DNA of 6,048 bases from Nostocoides sp039812405 (GCA_039812405.1 JBDIAL010000224.1:1-6048); one strand, 5' to 3'; shown: positions 1-4,961, counted from the first letter of the stretch. Notes: generated from the letters alone by a model not told the origin. A program made the numbers and translations.

Positions 1-864
1 GGCGTCGAGCTCGGCCGGGGTGAGCCGGCGCCGGGCGGCCCGGACGAGGGCGGCCAGGGCGGTCGCATCGGCCGGGCGCTCGTCGGGGTCCTTGGCCGTC
101 GCGCGGGCCACGACCTCGTCGAGCACCGGGGGGAGCCCGGCGACCCGGGAGGAGGGCAGGGGCACGCCGGCGTGGACGTGCTGGTATGCCACGTGGACCG
201 GGTGGTCCCCCGACACGGCCTTGCTGCCGGTGAGCATCTCGAACAGGAGCAGGCCCGCGGCATACACGTCGCTGCGGGCGTCGGCGATGCCCCGCTCCAC
301 CTGCTCGGGGGAAAGGTAGGCCGCCGTGCCGAGGAGGACCCCGCTCGTCGTCGAGGTCTGGGTCGTCACGGCGCGGGCCAGCCCGAAGTCGGCGACCTTG
401 ATGACGCCGTCCTCGCGGATGATGACGTTCTCCGGCTTGACGTCGCGGTGGATGAGGCCGGCCTGGTGGGCCGCTCCGAGGGCGGCGAGGACGGGCAGCA
501 GGATGTCGATGGCGGCGCGGGGGGTGAGGGCGCCCTCGGCGGTGAGGACCTGCCGCAGCGTCTGGCCGGGGACGTACTCCATGGCGAGGAACATCTGCCC
601 GTGGTCCTCGCCCTGGTCGAAGACGCCGACGACGTTGGGGTGGGACAGCCGGGCCGCGGCCCGGGCCTCACGGTGGAAGCGGGCGACGAAGTTGGGGTCC
701 TGGGCGAGGTCGGGTCGCATGACCTTGAGGGCGACCTCCCGCTCGAGGCGGGTGTCGACGGCGAGGTAGACGGTGGCCATCCCGCCGTCGGCAAGACGCT
801 CGAGGACGCGGTAGCGACCGTCGAGCTCGGTGCCGATCAAGGGGTCGGCGACGGCGGAGGACAC
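1..864 (-). CDS. pknL: PknL-like Ser/Thr protein kinase, N-terminal part (partial)
   Basis: This is the first 288 codons of a Hanks-type serine/threonine kinase; the 3' end lies beyond the left edge. The visible part is nearly a complete cytosolic kinase domain: glycine-rich loop LADGGMATVY (24-33), catalytic lysine in VALKVM (K47), helix-C glutamate E66, catalytic loop HRDVKPEN (139-146), DFG (159-161), activation-loop threonines T170, T172 and T173, then GTAAYLSPEQ (179-188). The start is GTG at 864: an in-frame TAG lies 12 bases upstream, so no longer start exists. There is no Shine-Dalgarno sequence, but a TAGAAT box sits 6 bases upstream, suggesting a leaderless mRNA. Directly upstream is an Rv2175c-type gene, the known PknL substrate in M. 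tuberculosis; this pairing, plus the synthase and metF beyond, is why I call it PknL rather than PknA or PknB. Whether a transmembrane helix or PASTA repeats follow cannot be seen. Confidence 0.93.
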   Translation of the reverse strand, partial: MSSAVADPLIGTELDGRYRVLERLADGGMATVYLAVDTRLEREVALKVMRPDLAQDPNFVARFHREARAAARLSHPNVVGVFDQGEDHGQMFLAMEYVPGQTLRQVLTAEGALTPRAAIDILLPVLAALGAAHQAGLIHRDVKPENVIIREDGVIKVADFGLARAVTTQTSTTSGVLLGTAAYLSPEQVERGIADARSDVYAAGLLLFEMLTGSKAVSGDHPVHVAYQHVHAGVPLPSSRVAGLPPVLDEVVARATAKDPDERPADATALAALVRAARRRLTPAELDA

Positions 865-870
865 CCGGCG

Positions 871-876
871 ATTCTA
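871..876 (-). promoter_or_regulatory. -10 box of a probable leaderless promoter for the kinase gene
   Basis: Read on the minus strand the hexamer is TAGAAT, a match to the actinobacterial TANNNT -10 consensus, followed by CGCCGG and then the GTG start. The 6-base gap would place transcription start on the first base of the start codon, giving a leaderless mRNA. No clear -35 element is visible. The rest of the 120-bp gap to the upstream gene holds only a 10-bp palindrome CCACCGGTGG at 950-959 and is less GC-rich than its surroundings, consistent with a promoter region. The kinase may therefore be transcribed separately from its substrate gene. Confidence 0.5.
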
Positions 877-984
877 GGTCGAGACGCAGTGAACTTCGGT
901 CAGGTAAGGGTGTGGCGAGTGATGCTCATGTGCTGGATGTGACGAAAATCCACCGGTGGGACGGGTCTGTCGGTCGTCGGTCGC

Positions 985-1353
985 CTACCAGGCGGTCTCC
1001 ATGGCGAGGCGGCGGACCTCGGCCCGGCGGCCGGCCCGCAGCGCCGCGATGGGAGTGCCGTCGGTCACGTCGGCGGGGGAGAAGAGCCAGCGGAGGGTCT
1101 CCGCGTCGTCCATCCCCCCGTCGGCGAGGACGGTGAAGGTCCCGGGCAGCGCGGCGAGCGGGCCCTCCTCCCCGAGGAAGGCCTCCGGCACGGCGACGAC
1201 CGACCGCTCCCCGATCCGGGCGGCGAGGAGGACACGGTCCTCGATGAGCCGCCGGACGTCGGCGAGCCGCAGTCCGAGACGCTCGGCGAGGTCGGGAACG
1301 GTCAGCCACGGCCCGGCGAGGGCCTCCAGCTCGGCATCGGCTCGGTCGGTCAC
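985..1353 (-). CDS. Rv2175c-like winged-helix DNA-binding protein
   Basis: This 122-residue protein resembles M. tuberculosis Rv2175c, a small DNA-binding protein phosphorylated by PknL. A helix-turn-helix occupies about residues 17-45 (LTVPDLAERLGL, then VRRLIEDRVLLAAR), followed by the family landmarks VAVPEAF (53-59), LPGTFTVLADGG (69-80) and TLRWLF (86-91), and a basic C-terminal stretch ending METAW. I chose GTG at 1353 because the DNA-binding domain follows within about 16 residues and the upstream in-frame sequence is a simple repeat. That start has only a weak upstream AGG and no TANNNT box, so it is uncertain. With it, the N-terminal tail is short and has only Thr2 before the domain, whereas the M. 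tuberculosis protein carries its PknL target threonine in a longer flexible tail. The kinase gene lies 120 bp downstream on the same strand. Confidence 0.82.
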   Translation of the reverse strand: MTDRADAELEALAGPWLTVPDLAERLGLRLADVRRLIEDRVLLAARIGERSVVAVPEAFLGEEGPLAALPGTFTVLADGGMDDAETLRWLFSPADVTDGTPIAALRAGRRAEVRRLAMETAW

Positions 1354-1386
1354 GGGCGCCAGCCTGTCACAGCCGGGCCGCGGGGG

Positions 1387-1492
1387 CCGGCCACGGTCGC
1401 GGGGGACCCGGCCCCCGCCGCGCGGGACCCGGCCACGGTCGTACGGGACCCGGCCACGGTCGCAGGGACCGGCCACGGTCGCGCGGCAGGAC
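1387..1492. repeat. Five tandem ~21-bp repeats
   Basis: Units start at 1387, 1408, 1429, 1450 and 1470, with lengths 21, 21, 21, 20 and 23 bases. The core on the plus strand is CCGGCCACGGTCG followed by a variable GC-rich tail ending GGGAC; the second unit has CCGGCCCCCGCCG instead. The array lies between the stop of the synthase gene and the start of the Rv2175c-like gene. In the frame of the latter, upstream of its GTG, it would encode heptads such as DRGRVPY, DRGRVPR and GGGRVPR without a stop codon, so an N-terminal extension is formally possible. I consider it intergenic because the heptads have no counterpart in the family I know. Confidence 0.8.
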
Positions 1493-1505
1493 CCCGGGCC
1501 GGGGT
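1491..1505 (-). terminator. Possible weak terminator palindrome after the synthase gene
   Basis: ACCCCGG-G-CCGGGGT is a perfect 7+1+7 palindrome about 20 bases past the stop codon of the minus-strand synthase gene. As RNA it would need to open its innermost pairs to make a loop, and no U-run follows, so it is only a weak terminator candidate. Confidence 0.25.
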
Positions 1506-1524
1506 GGGTGGGTCGGGGGTTCGC

Positions 1525-2610
1525 TCAGGCGGTGCGGTCGGTCGTCACGCCGACGAGGTCGGCGAGGATCTCCACCGCCTCGGTGTCGAGCCCGATCGCC
1601 TCGGCGAGGGCCTCGCGCGCACGGTCGGCGAGGACGCTGATCTCCTTCTCCACCGCGTCGACGGCACCGGAGGCGGCGATGACACCGCGCAGCTCCTCGA
1701 TCTGGGTCGCGTCGAGGCGGGGATCGCCGAGCTGGTCGGTGAGCAGCGCCCGGCCCGGACCGTCGGCACCGGCGAGGGCATGGGCGACGAGGACGGTCCG
1801 CTTGCCCTCGCGCAGGTCGTCGCCGGCGGGCTTGCCCGTCGTTGTGGGGTCGCCGAAGACCCCGAGGAGGTCGTCGCGCAGCTGGAAGGCGTGGCCGAGG
1901 TCGAGGCCGTACCGGGACAGGGCCGCGAGGGCCGCACCGTCCACCCCGGCGGCCATCGCCCCGATGAGGAGCGGCTGCTCGACGGAGTACTTCGCGCTCT
2001 TGTAGCGGATGACCCGCTGGGCCCGGGTGACCCGCTCGGCCTCGGGCAGGCCGTCCCACGGGCGGGCGGACTCCACCACGTCGAGGAACTGGCCGGCCAT
2101 GAGCTGGGTGCGCATCGTGTCGAACACGGGCCGGGCGCGGACCAGCCCGGCGGCGGGGAGCCCGCACGTGGCATACAGCTCCTCGGTCCAGTTGAGGCAC
2201 AGGTTGCCGGCGAGGATGGCGCCGGACAGCCCGAACCGCTCCGCGCTGCCGTCCCAGCCCCGCTCCCGGTGCCGCGTGGCGAAGGTGCGGTGGGCGGCGG
2301 GCAGGCCGCGCCGGACGTCGCTGTCGTCCATGACGTCGTCGTGGATGAGGGCGGCGGCCTGGAAGACCTCCATCGCGGCGGCGAGCCGGACGAGCGCGTC
2401 GCTGTCGGGACCGCCCCCCGCGCGGTGACCCCAGTAGAGGAAGGCCGCCCGGATCCGCTTGCCACCGCTCGCGAGGGTGGCGACGGCGGCCACGAGGTCG
2501 TCGACGTCGGGACCCAGCTCGGCGAGGACCGCGCGCTGGTGGTCGAGGAAGGCATCGAGCGCCGCCTGCACGCGAACGCGCAGGTCGGCGGCGTCGAGCG
2601 GGCTCCCCAT
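1525..2610 (-). CDS. idsA2: Polyprenyl diphosphate synthase (IdsA2/GGPP synthase-like)
   Basis: A trans-isoprenyl diphosphate synthase of 361 residues, which condenses isopentenyl diphosphate onto an allylic primer to make C20 or longer prenyl diphosphates for isoprenoid lipids. Visible motifs: GGKRIR (49-54, diphosphate binding), first Asp-rich motif DDVMD (91-95) followed by R100-R101, KSAKYSVEQP (204-213), FQLRDD (242-247) opening the second Asp-rich motif DDLLGVFGD (246-254), and GKPAGDDLREGKRT (259-272). The residues five and four before the first Asp motif are A86 and A87, not aromatic, so a short C15 product is unlikely; F83 at -8 could set the pocket floor (inference). ATG at 2610 follows TAGGCT by 8 bases. 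Its position beside metF and the Rv2175c-like gene matches idsA2 (Rv2173) of M. tuberculosis, whose neighbour mptA is absent here. The exact chain length cannot be told. Confidence 0.93.
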   Translation of the reverse strand: MGSPLDAADLRVRVQAALDAFLDHQRAVLAELGPDVDDLVAAVATLASGGKRIRAAFLYWGHRAGGGPDSDALVRLAAAMEVFQAAALIHDDVMDDSDVRRGLPAAHRTFATRHRERGWDGSAERFGLSGAILAGNLCLNWTEELYATCGLPAAGLVRARPVFDTMRTQLMAGQFLDVVESARPWDGLPEAERVTRAQRVIRYKSAKYSVEQPLLIGAMAAGVDGAALAALSRYGLDLGHAFQLRDDLLGVFGDPTTTGKPAGDDLREGKRTVLVAHALAGADGPGRALLTDQLGDPRLDATQIEELRGVIAASGAVDAVEKEISVLADRAREALAEAIGLDTEAVEILADLVGVTTDRTA

Positions 2611-2618
2611 GGACGCAG

Positions 2619-2624
2619 AGCCTA
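2619..2624 (-). promoter_or_regulatory. -10 box for the synthase gene
   Basis: On the minus strand TAGGCT fits TANNNT and is followed by CTGCGTCC and the ATG at 2610. The 8-base gap would give a 5' leader of only about 2 bases, and there is no room for a Shine-Dalgarno sequence. No -35 element is evident. It lies back to back with the metF -10 box in a 45-bp divergent intergenic region. Confidence 0.45.
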
Positions 2625-2642
2625 CGCACTGGCCGTCTGGAC

Positions 2643-2648
2643 TACCCT
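2643..2648 (+). promoter_or_regulatory. -10 box of a probable leaderless metF promoter
   Basis: TACCCT fits TANNNT and is followed by CCCGGCC (7 bases) and the ATG at 2656, placing transcription start at or one base before the start codon. No Shine-Dalgarno sequence is present. The whole space between this ATG and the divergent synthase ATG is 45 bp, too short for a SAM or cobalamin riboswitch. Confidence 0.45.
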
Positions 2649-2655
2649 CCCGGCC

Positions 2656-3624
2656 ATGACGTGTCCCCCTGCGGTCGCCTCCGGCCCGGCCCGCCGGTCG
2701 GTCGTCGGCAGGCACCTCGTGGGGGAGCGTCCGGATGCCCATCCCTCGATCCCCGATCTGCTGCGGGCCGGGGGTCCGGCCGTGAGCTTCGAGTTCTTCC
2801 CCCCGAAGGACGACGACGGCGAGGCCGCCCTGTGGGAGTCGGTCCGGGTCCTGGAGCGGCTGCGGCCGGCGTTCGTGTCGGTGACGTACGGCGCGGGCGG
2901 GACGACGCAGGACCGGACGGTGCGGGTCACCGAGCGGATCGCCCGCGACACGACCCTCACGCCGCTCGCCCACCTCACCTGCGTCGGGGCGTCCCGGTCC
3001 GCGCTGCGCCACGTCGTCGGGCAGTATGCCGCGGCCGGCATCCGCAACGTCCTCGCCCTGCGTGGCGACCCGCCGGGCGACGCGCGGGCCACGTGGGTGC
3101 CCCACCCCGAGGGTCTCGACCACGCCGATGCGCTGGTGCGGATGCTGCGCTCGCTCGGGGACTTCACGGTGGGGGTCGCGGCCTTCCCCGACGTCCACCC
3201 CGAGTCCCGCGATCTCGAGGAGGACGTCGAGACGCTCGTCCGCAAGGCCGACGCGGGGGCGGGCTTCGCCGTGACCCAGATGGTCTTCGACGCGACGACC
3301 TACCTGCGCCTGCGCGACCGGGTGGCGGCCCGCCGGGACCTGCCGATCACCCCCGGACTCATGCCGGTGACGAACGTCCGACAGATCGCACGGATGTCCC
3401 ACCTCATGGGCACCCCCTTGCCGCCTCGTATGGTCGAGCGGCTCGACGTGGTCGCCGACGACCCGGTGGCGGTCCGCGAGGTCGGCGTCACCATCGCGAC
3501 CGAGCTGGGGGAGCGGATGCTCGCCGAGGGCGCGCCGGGCCTGCACTTCATCACGATGAACCGCTCGACGGCCACCCTCGAGGTCCACGCCAACCTCGGC
3601 CTCGAGCCTGCTGCCGTCGCCTGA
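2656..3624 (+). CDS. metF: 5,10-methylenetetrahydrofolate reductase
   Basis: A 322-residue flavoprotein of the MetF family, which reduces 5,10-methylene-THF to 5-methyl-THF, the methyl donor for methionine synthesis; cytosolic. Landmarks: SFEFFPPKDD (44-53) with the catalytic glutamate E46, VTYGAGGTTQDRT (76-88), HLTCVG (106-111), NVLALRGDPP (131-140), the folate and FAD region KADAGAGFAVTQMVFD (197-212) with Q208 and F211, ITPGLMPVTN, and GAPGLHFITMNRS near the C-terminus. Length is normal for a bacterial MetF. ATG at 2656 is preceded by a TACCCT box and looks leaderless; GTG at 2719 (residue 22), with GGCAGG upstream, is an alternative giving a more typical N-terminus. Divergent from the synthase gene, as in the M. 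tuberculosis Rv2172c-idsA2 arrangement. The stop codon lies inside the terminator stem, and a degenerate copy of the last codons recurs at 3754-3777. Confidence 0.96.
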   Translation: MTCPPAVASGPARRSVVGRHLVGERPDAHPSIPDLLRAGGPAVSFEFFPPKDDDGEAALWESVRVLERLRPAFVSVTYGAGGTTQDRTVRVTERIARDTTLTPLAHLTCVGASRSALRHVVGQYAAAGIRNVLALRGDPPGDARATWVPHPEGLDHADALVRMLRSLGDFTVGVAAFPDVHPESRDLEEDVETLVRKADAGAGFAVTQMVFDATTYLRLRDRVAARRDLPITPGLMPVTNVRQIARMSHLMGTPLPPRMVERLDVVADDPVAVREVGVTIATELGERMLAEGAPGLHFITMNRSTATLEVHANLGLEPAAVA

Positions 3625-3657
3625 GCCGTCCCGGATCAGTGGCCCGGGACGGCTCAG
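3621..3657 (+). terminator. Terminator hairpin of metF
   Basis: CTGAGCCGTCCCGG (3621-3634) and CCGGGACGGCTCAG (3644-3657) form a perfect 14-bp inverted repeat around a 9-base loop. The metF stop codon TGA (3622-3624) is inside the left arm. There is no U-tract, which is usual for actinobacterial hairpin terminators. This is the only metF terminator candidate, as the copy at 3772 onward has lost its right arm. Confidence 0.8.
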
Positions 3658-3659
3658 CC

Positions 3660-3689
3660 CTGCATGAAACCGACCTGCATGAAACCGAC
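3660..3689. repeat. 15-bp tandem duplication of the palindrome left arm
   Basis: CTGCATGAAACCGAC occurs twice head to tail (3660-3674 and 3675-3689). The second copy is the left arm of the 37-bp palindromic element that follows, so only the left arm has been duplicated. Confidence 0.95.
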
Positions 3690-3711
3690 CCATTTGGACA
3701 GTCTCATGCAG
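3675..3711. repeat. 37-bp palindromic repeat, copy 1
   Basis: The outer arms CTGCATGA and TCATGCAG are perfect 8-bp inverted repeats; between them (3683-3703) further symmetric pairs occur with four mismatches, so the whole 37 bp is an imperfect palindrome. A second copy with one change lies at 3800-3836. Both copies are followed by GGGCCGGGC. The structure resembles a REP-type extragenic palindrome between two convergent genes; dispersed copies elsewhere in the genome cannot be assessed here. Confidence 0.85.
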
Positions 3712-3740
3712 GGCCGGGCGGTCTCATGCGGGGCCGGGCT
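3701..3740. repeat. 20-bp tandem duplication of the palindrome right arm
   Basis: GTCTCATGCAGGGCCGGGCG (3701-3720) is followed by GTCTCATGCGGGGCCGGGCT (3721-3740), 18 of 20 identical. It carries the right arm of the palindrome plus its GC-rich flank. With the duplicated left arm at 3660 this produces two nested pairs of arms: 3660-3667 can pair with 3723-3730 (one mismatch) around the inner element. Confidence 0.9.
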
Positions 3741-3753
3741 GCCTGTTCCGGGG

Positions 3754-3787
3754 CTCGAGTCCGTCGCTGTCGCCTGAGCCGTCCCAG
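3754..3787 (+). pseudogene. Degenerate second copy of the metF 3' end
   Basis: This stretch repeats 3601-3634. It begins with CTCGAG and reads L-E-S-V-A-V-A-stop in frame, against L-E-P-A-A-V-A-stop at the true metF end, and shares 17 identical bases GTCGCCTGAGCCGTCCC (3769-3785 versus 3616-3632). It continues into copy 2 of the palindrome, so the duplicated block ran from the metF tail through the palindrome. The terminator right arm and the 15-bp arm duplication are missing here. It is non-functional as a gene. Confidence 0.75.
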
Positions 3788-3799
3788 GCCCGCCCTGTC

Positions 3800-3836
3800 C
3801 TGCATGAAACCGACCCATTTGGACAGTCTGATGCAG
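3800..3836. repeat. 37-bp palindromic repeat, copy 2
   Basis: Identical to copy 1 at 3675-3711 except for one base in the right arm (GATGCAG instead of CATGCAG), which breaks one pair of the stem. It is again flanked on the right by GGGCCGGGC and on the left by the degenerate metF tail. Confidence 0.85.
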
Positions 3837-3884
3837 GGCCGGGCTGACCGGTTGGCCGGCCGGTCCGTCTCGCCGCCCGATCCG

Positions 3885-3922
3885 GCATACCTCCCGTCTC
3901 GCCGGGTCGTCGGGAGGTATGC
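3885..3922 (-). terminator. Terminator hairpin of the YbaK-like gene
   Basis: GCATACCTCCCG (3885-3896) and CGGGAGGTATGC (3911-3922) are perfect 12-bp inverted repeats with a 14-base loop. On the minus strand the stem begins 2 bases after the TGA of the YbaK-like gene (3927-3925). No U-tract. It blocks read-through toward the convergent metF gene. Confidence 0.7.
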
Positions 3923-3924
3923 GG

Positions 3925-4470
3925 TCAGGCGACTTCCATGGGCTGCCCGCCGGTGATGCGCAGCAGCTCGTCGTAGGTCGTGGCGAAGACGGCATGGCTA
4001 TGTCCGGCCGCGGCCCAGACGACGTCGTAACGGCCGAGGGAGATGTCGACGATGGTCCGGATCGGGTGGGTATGGCCGACGGGGGCGACCCCGCCGATCG
4101 TGAAGCCGGTCGCCTCCCGGACGAAGTCGGCGTCGGCTCGGCCCACCTGGGCGAGGTCGGCGAGGGCAGCGACCCGCTCCTGGTCGACGCGGTGACCCCC
4201 CGATGCGAGGATGAGGAGCGGCTCGACCCGGCCGTCGAGGGTCGTCGCGGCGAAGACGAGAGAGTTGGCGATCTCGGCCGGGGTCACGCCGACCGCCTCC
4301 GCGGCTGCCGCGGCCGTGCGGACGGCGTCGGGGAGGTAGACGACCCGCGGTGTCACGTGATGGGCGGCCAGAACCCCGAGCACCCGGGCCACGCCGGGGT
4401 GCTCGCGCAGGTCGCGGGCGGCCCGGGCTCTGGGGTCGGACGCGGTGTCGGCGGCCTCGGGGATCGTCAT
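3925..4470 (-). CDS. YbaK/EbsC-type aminoacyl-tRNA deacylase
   Basis: A 181-residue protein of the YbaK/ProX editing-domain family, which hydrolyse mischarged aminoacyl-tRNAs in trans (for example Cys-tRNA-Pro for YbaK). About 25 N-terminal residues precede the domain. Landmarks: RTAAAAAEAVGVTPAEIANSL in two parts, namely the helix at 51-61 and PAEIANSLVF (64-73), then LLILASGGHRVD (85-96), DFVREATGFTIGGVAPVG (115-132), RTIVDISL (138-145) and AAAGHSHAVF (153-162) with the GxxH motif. ATG at 4470 is 6 bases behind a TACCCT box and is the best start; the open frame continues upstream to 4683, but through a 22-bp repeat array. At residue 69 the usual lysine of YbaK (KTL or KSL) is asparagine. 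No partner gene; convergent with metF. Its substrate cannot be predicted. Confidence 0.88.
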   Translation of the reverse strand: MTIPEAADTASDPRARAARDLREHPGVARVLGVLAAHHVTPRVVYLPDAVRTAAAAAEAVGVTPAEIANSLVFAATTLDGRVEPLLILASGGHRVDQERVAALADLAQVGRADADFVREATGFTIGGVAPVGHTHPIRTIVDISLGRYDVVWAAAGHSHAVFATTYDELLRITGGQPMEVA

Positions 4471-4476
4471 GGACGC

Positions 4477-4482
4477 AGGGTA
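4477..4482 (-). promoter_or_regulatory. -10 box of a probable leaderless promoter for the YbaK-like gene
   Basis: On the minus strand TACCCT fits TANNNT and is followed by GCGTCC and the ATG at 4470. The 6-base gap predicts transcription start on the A of ATG. The junction CTGCGTCCATG is identical to that at the synthase gene start. Confidence 0.5.
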
Positions 4483-4580
4483 GTGATCCGTGGTCGCGCC
4501 GCGGGGGAGTTTCCCCTTCCACCCCGCCGGTCTTGTCCTCTGGCTCGTCATGGCGGGTCCTTGTCCCCTCTGGGTCCCCT

Positions 4581-4727
4581 CTGGCCCTCCTCGCCCGTTC
4601 CCCTGGCTCTCCTCGCCCGTTCCTCTGGCTCTCCCTGCCCGTTTCGCTCGCCCCTCCGCCGTTCCTGGCCCTCGCCCGTTCACTTGGCCCTCCCCGCCCG
4701 TTCCTTATGGCTCCCCTCGCCCGTTCG
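4581..4727. repeat. Seven tandem ~22-bp repeats
   Basis: Units begin at 4581, 4603, 4625, 4647, 4665, 4683 and 4707. The best-preserved unit reads CTGGCTCTCCTCGCCCGTTC plus two bases; units four and five are shortened to 18 bases. The plus strand is pyrimidine-rich, so the minus strand is purine-rich. Further partial units (TCTGGGTCCCC) precede it from about 4569. A 22-base period with length changes is not compatible with coding. Confidence 0.85.
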
Positions 4728-4739
4728 GGGTCGGAGCGA

Positions 4740-4843
4740 CAGCCGGACCGGCAATGGGCGGGCGGCGGCAGTTCGGGATGGGGATTCTGAGCACGGGCCG
4801 CGGGGTGGTGGACCTCTGCCTCGCTCCATTGCCGGTCCGGCTG
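4740..4843. repeat. Perfect 18-bp inverted repeat spaced by 68 bp
   Basis: CAGCCGGACCGGCAATGG (4740-4757) and CCATTGCCGGTCCGGCTG (4826-4843) are exact reverse complements. The 68 bases between hold no ORF. No target-site duplication is seen outside the arms, so a miniature mobile element is possible but unproven; an RNA or DNA hairpin, or a pair of binding sites, are alternatives. Confidence 0.85.
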
Positions 4844-4917
4844 CTGCAGGCACCTGCGGACCCTTCACCTGCGGATCCATCCGGACGTGCACCCGTCGTA
4901 GGGCGGCTCTTGACGGG

Positions 4918-4940
4918 ATGCCGGTGGACAGTTGTACTAT
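4918..4940 (+). promoter_or_regulatory. Candidate DNA-damage (RecA-NDp/PafBC-type) promoter
   Basis: ATGCCGGTG (4918-4926), eight bases, then TACTAT (4935-4940). The mycobacterial RecA-NDp motif bound under PafBC control is TTGTCRGTG-N8-TANNNT: seven of nine bases in the upstream box match, and both the N8 spacing and the -10 are exact. An alternative -35, TTGACG at 4910-4915, is 19 bases from the same -10. Transcription would start near 4946-4948 and run toward the DUF6504 gene, 460 bp away. The motif assignment is by eye from recalled consensus. Confidence 0.45.
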
Positions 4941-4961
4941 TGAGGTGTTCGAACAACTGTC
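4927..4961. promoter_or_regulatory. Operator-like inverted repeat over the -10 box and transcription start
   Basis: GACAGTTGT (4927-4935) and ACAACTGTC (4953-4961) are perfect 9-bp inverted repeats with 17 bases between. The left arm overlaps the N8 spacer and first -10 base, and the right arm lies just downstream of the predicted start. A second, exact 10-bp palindrome TGTTCGAACA (4946-4955) is nested at the centre-right. The position is typical of a repressor site, but no regulator is known. Confidence 0.4.

Noticed and set aside
900..918. Possible IdeR/DtxR iron box (TCAGGTAAGG half)
   Set aside because: Only the left half resembles the consensus; the right half does not match and the kinase is not an expected iron-regulated gene.
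172..942. Long plus-strand open frame opposite the kinase gene
   Set aside because: It is antisense to a kinase domain with all catalytic motifs intact; long antisense frames are expected at this GC content.
1504..2655. Open frame continuing upstream of metF across the synthase gene
   Set aside because: It runs antisense to the synthase and has no MetF similarity before 2656; the frame is simply open because of base composition.
2611..2655. SAM or cobalamin riboswitch upstream of metF
   Set aside because: The gap is only 45 bp and the predicted mRNA has almost no leader.
2611..3693. N-terminal extension of the synthase frame across metF
   Set aside because: The extension is antisense to metF, and the synthase homology starts just after ATG 2610.
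3654..3995. Minus-strand ORF across the palindromic repeats
   Set aside because: It is built from the repeats (FMQG and FHAG runs) and overlaps the YbaK-like gene in another frame.
4471..4683. Longer start for the YbaK-like gene
   Set aside because: The extra sequence is translated from the 22-bp repeat array, and a good leaderless promoter precedes ATG 4470.
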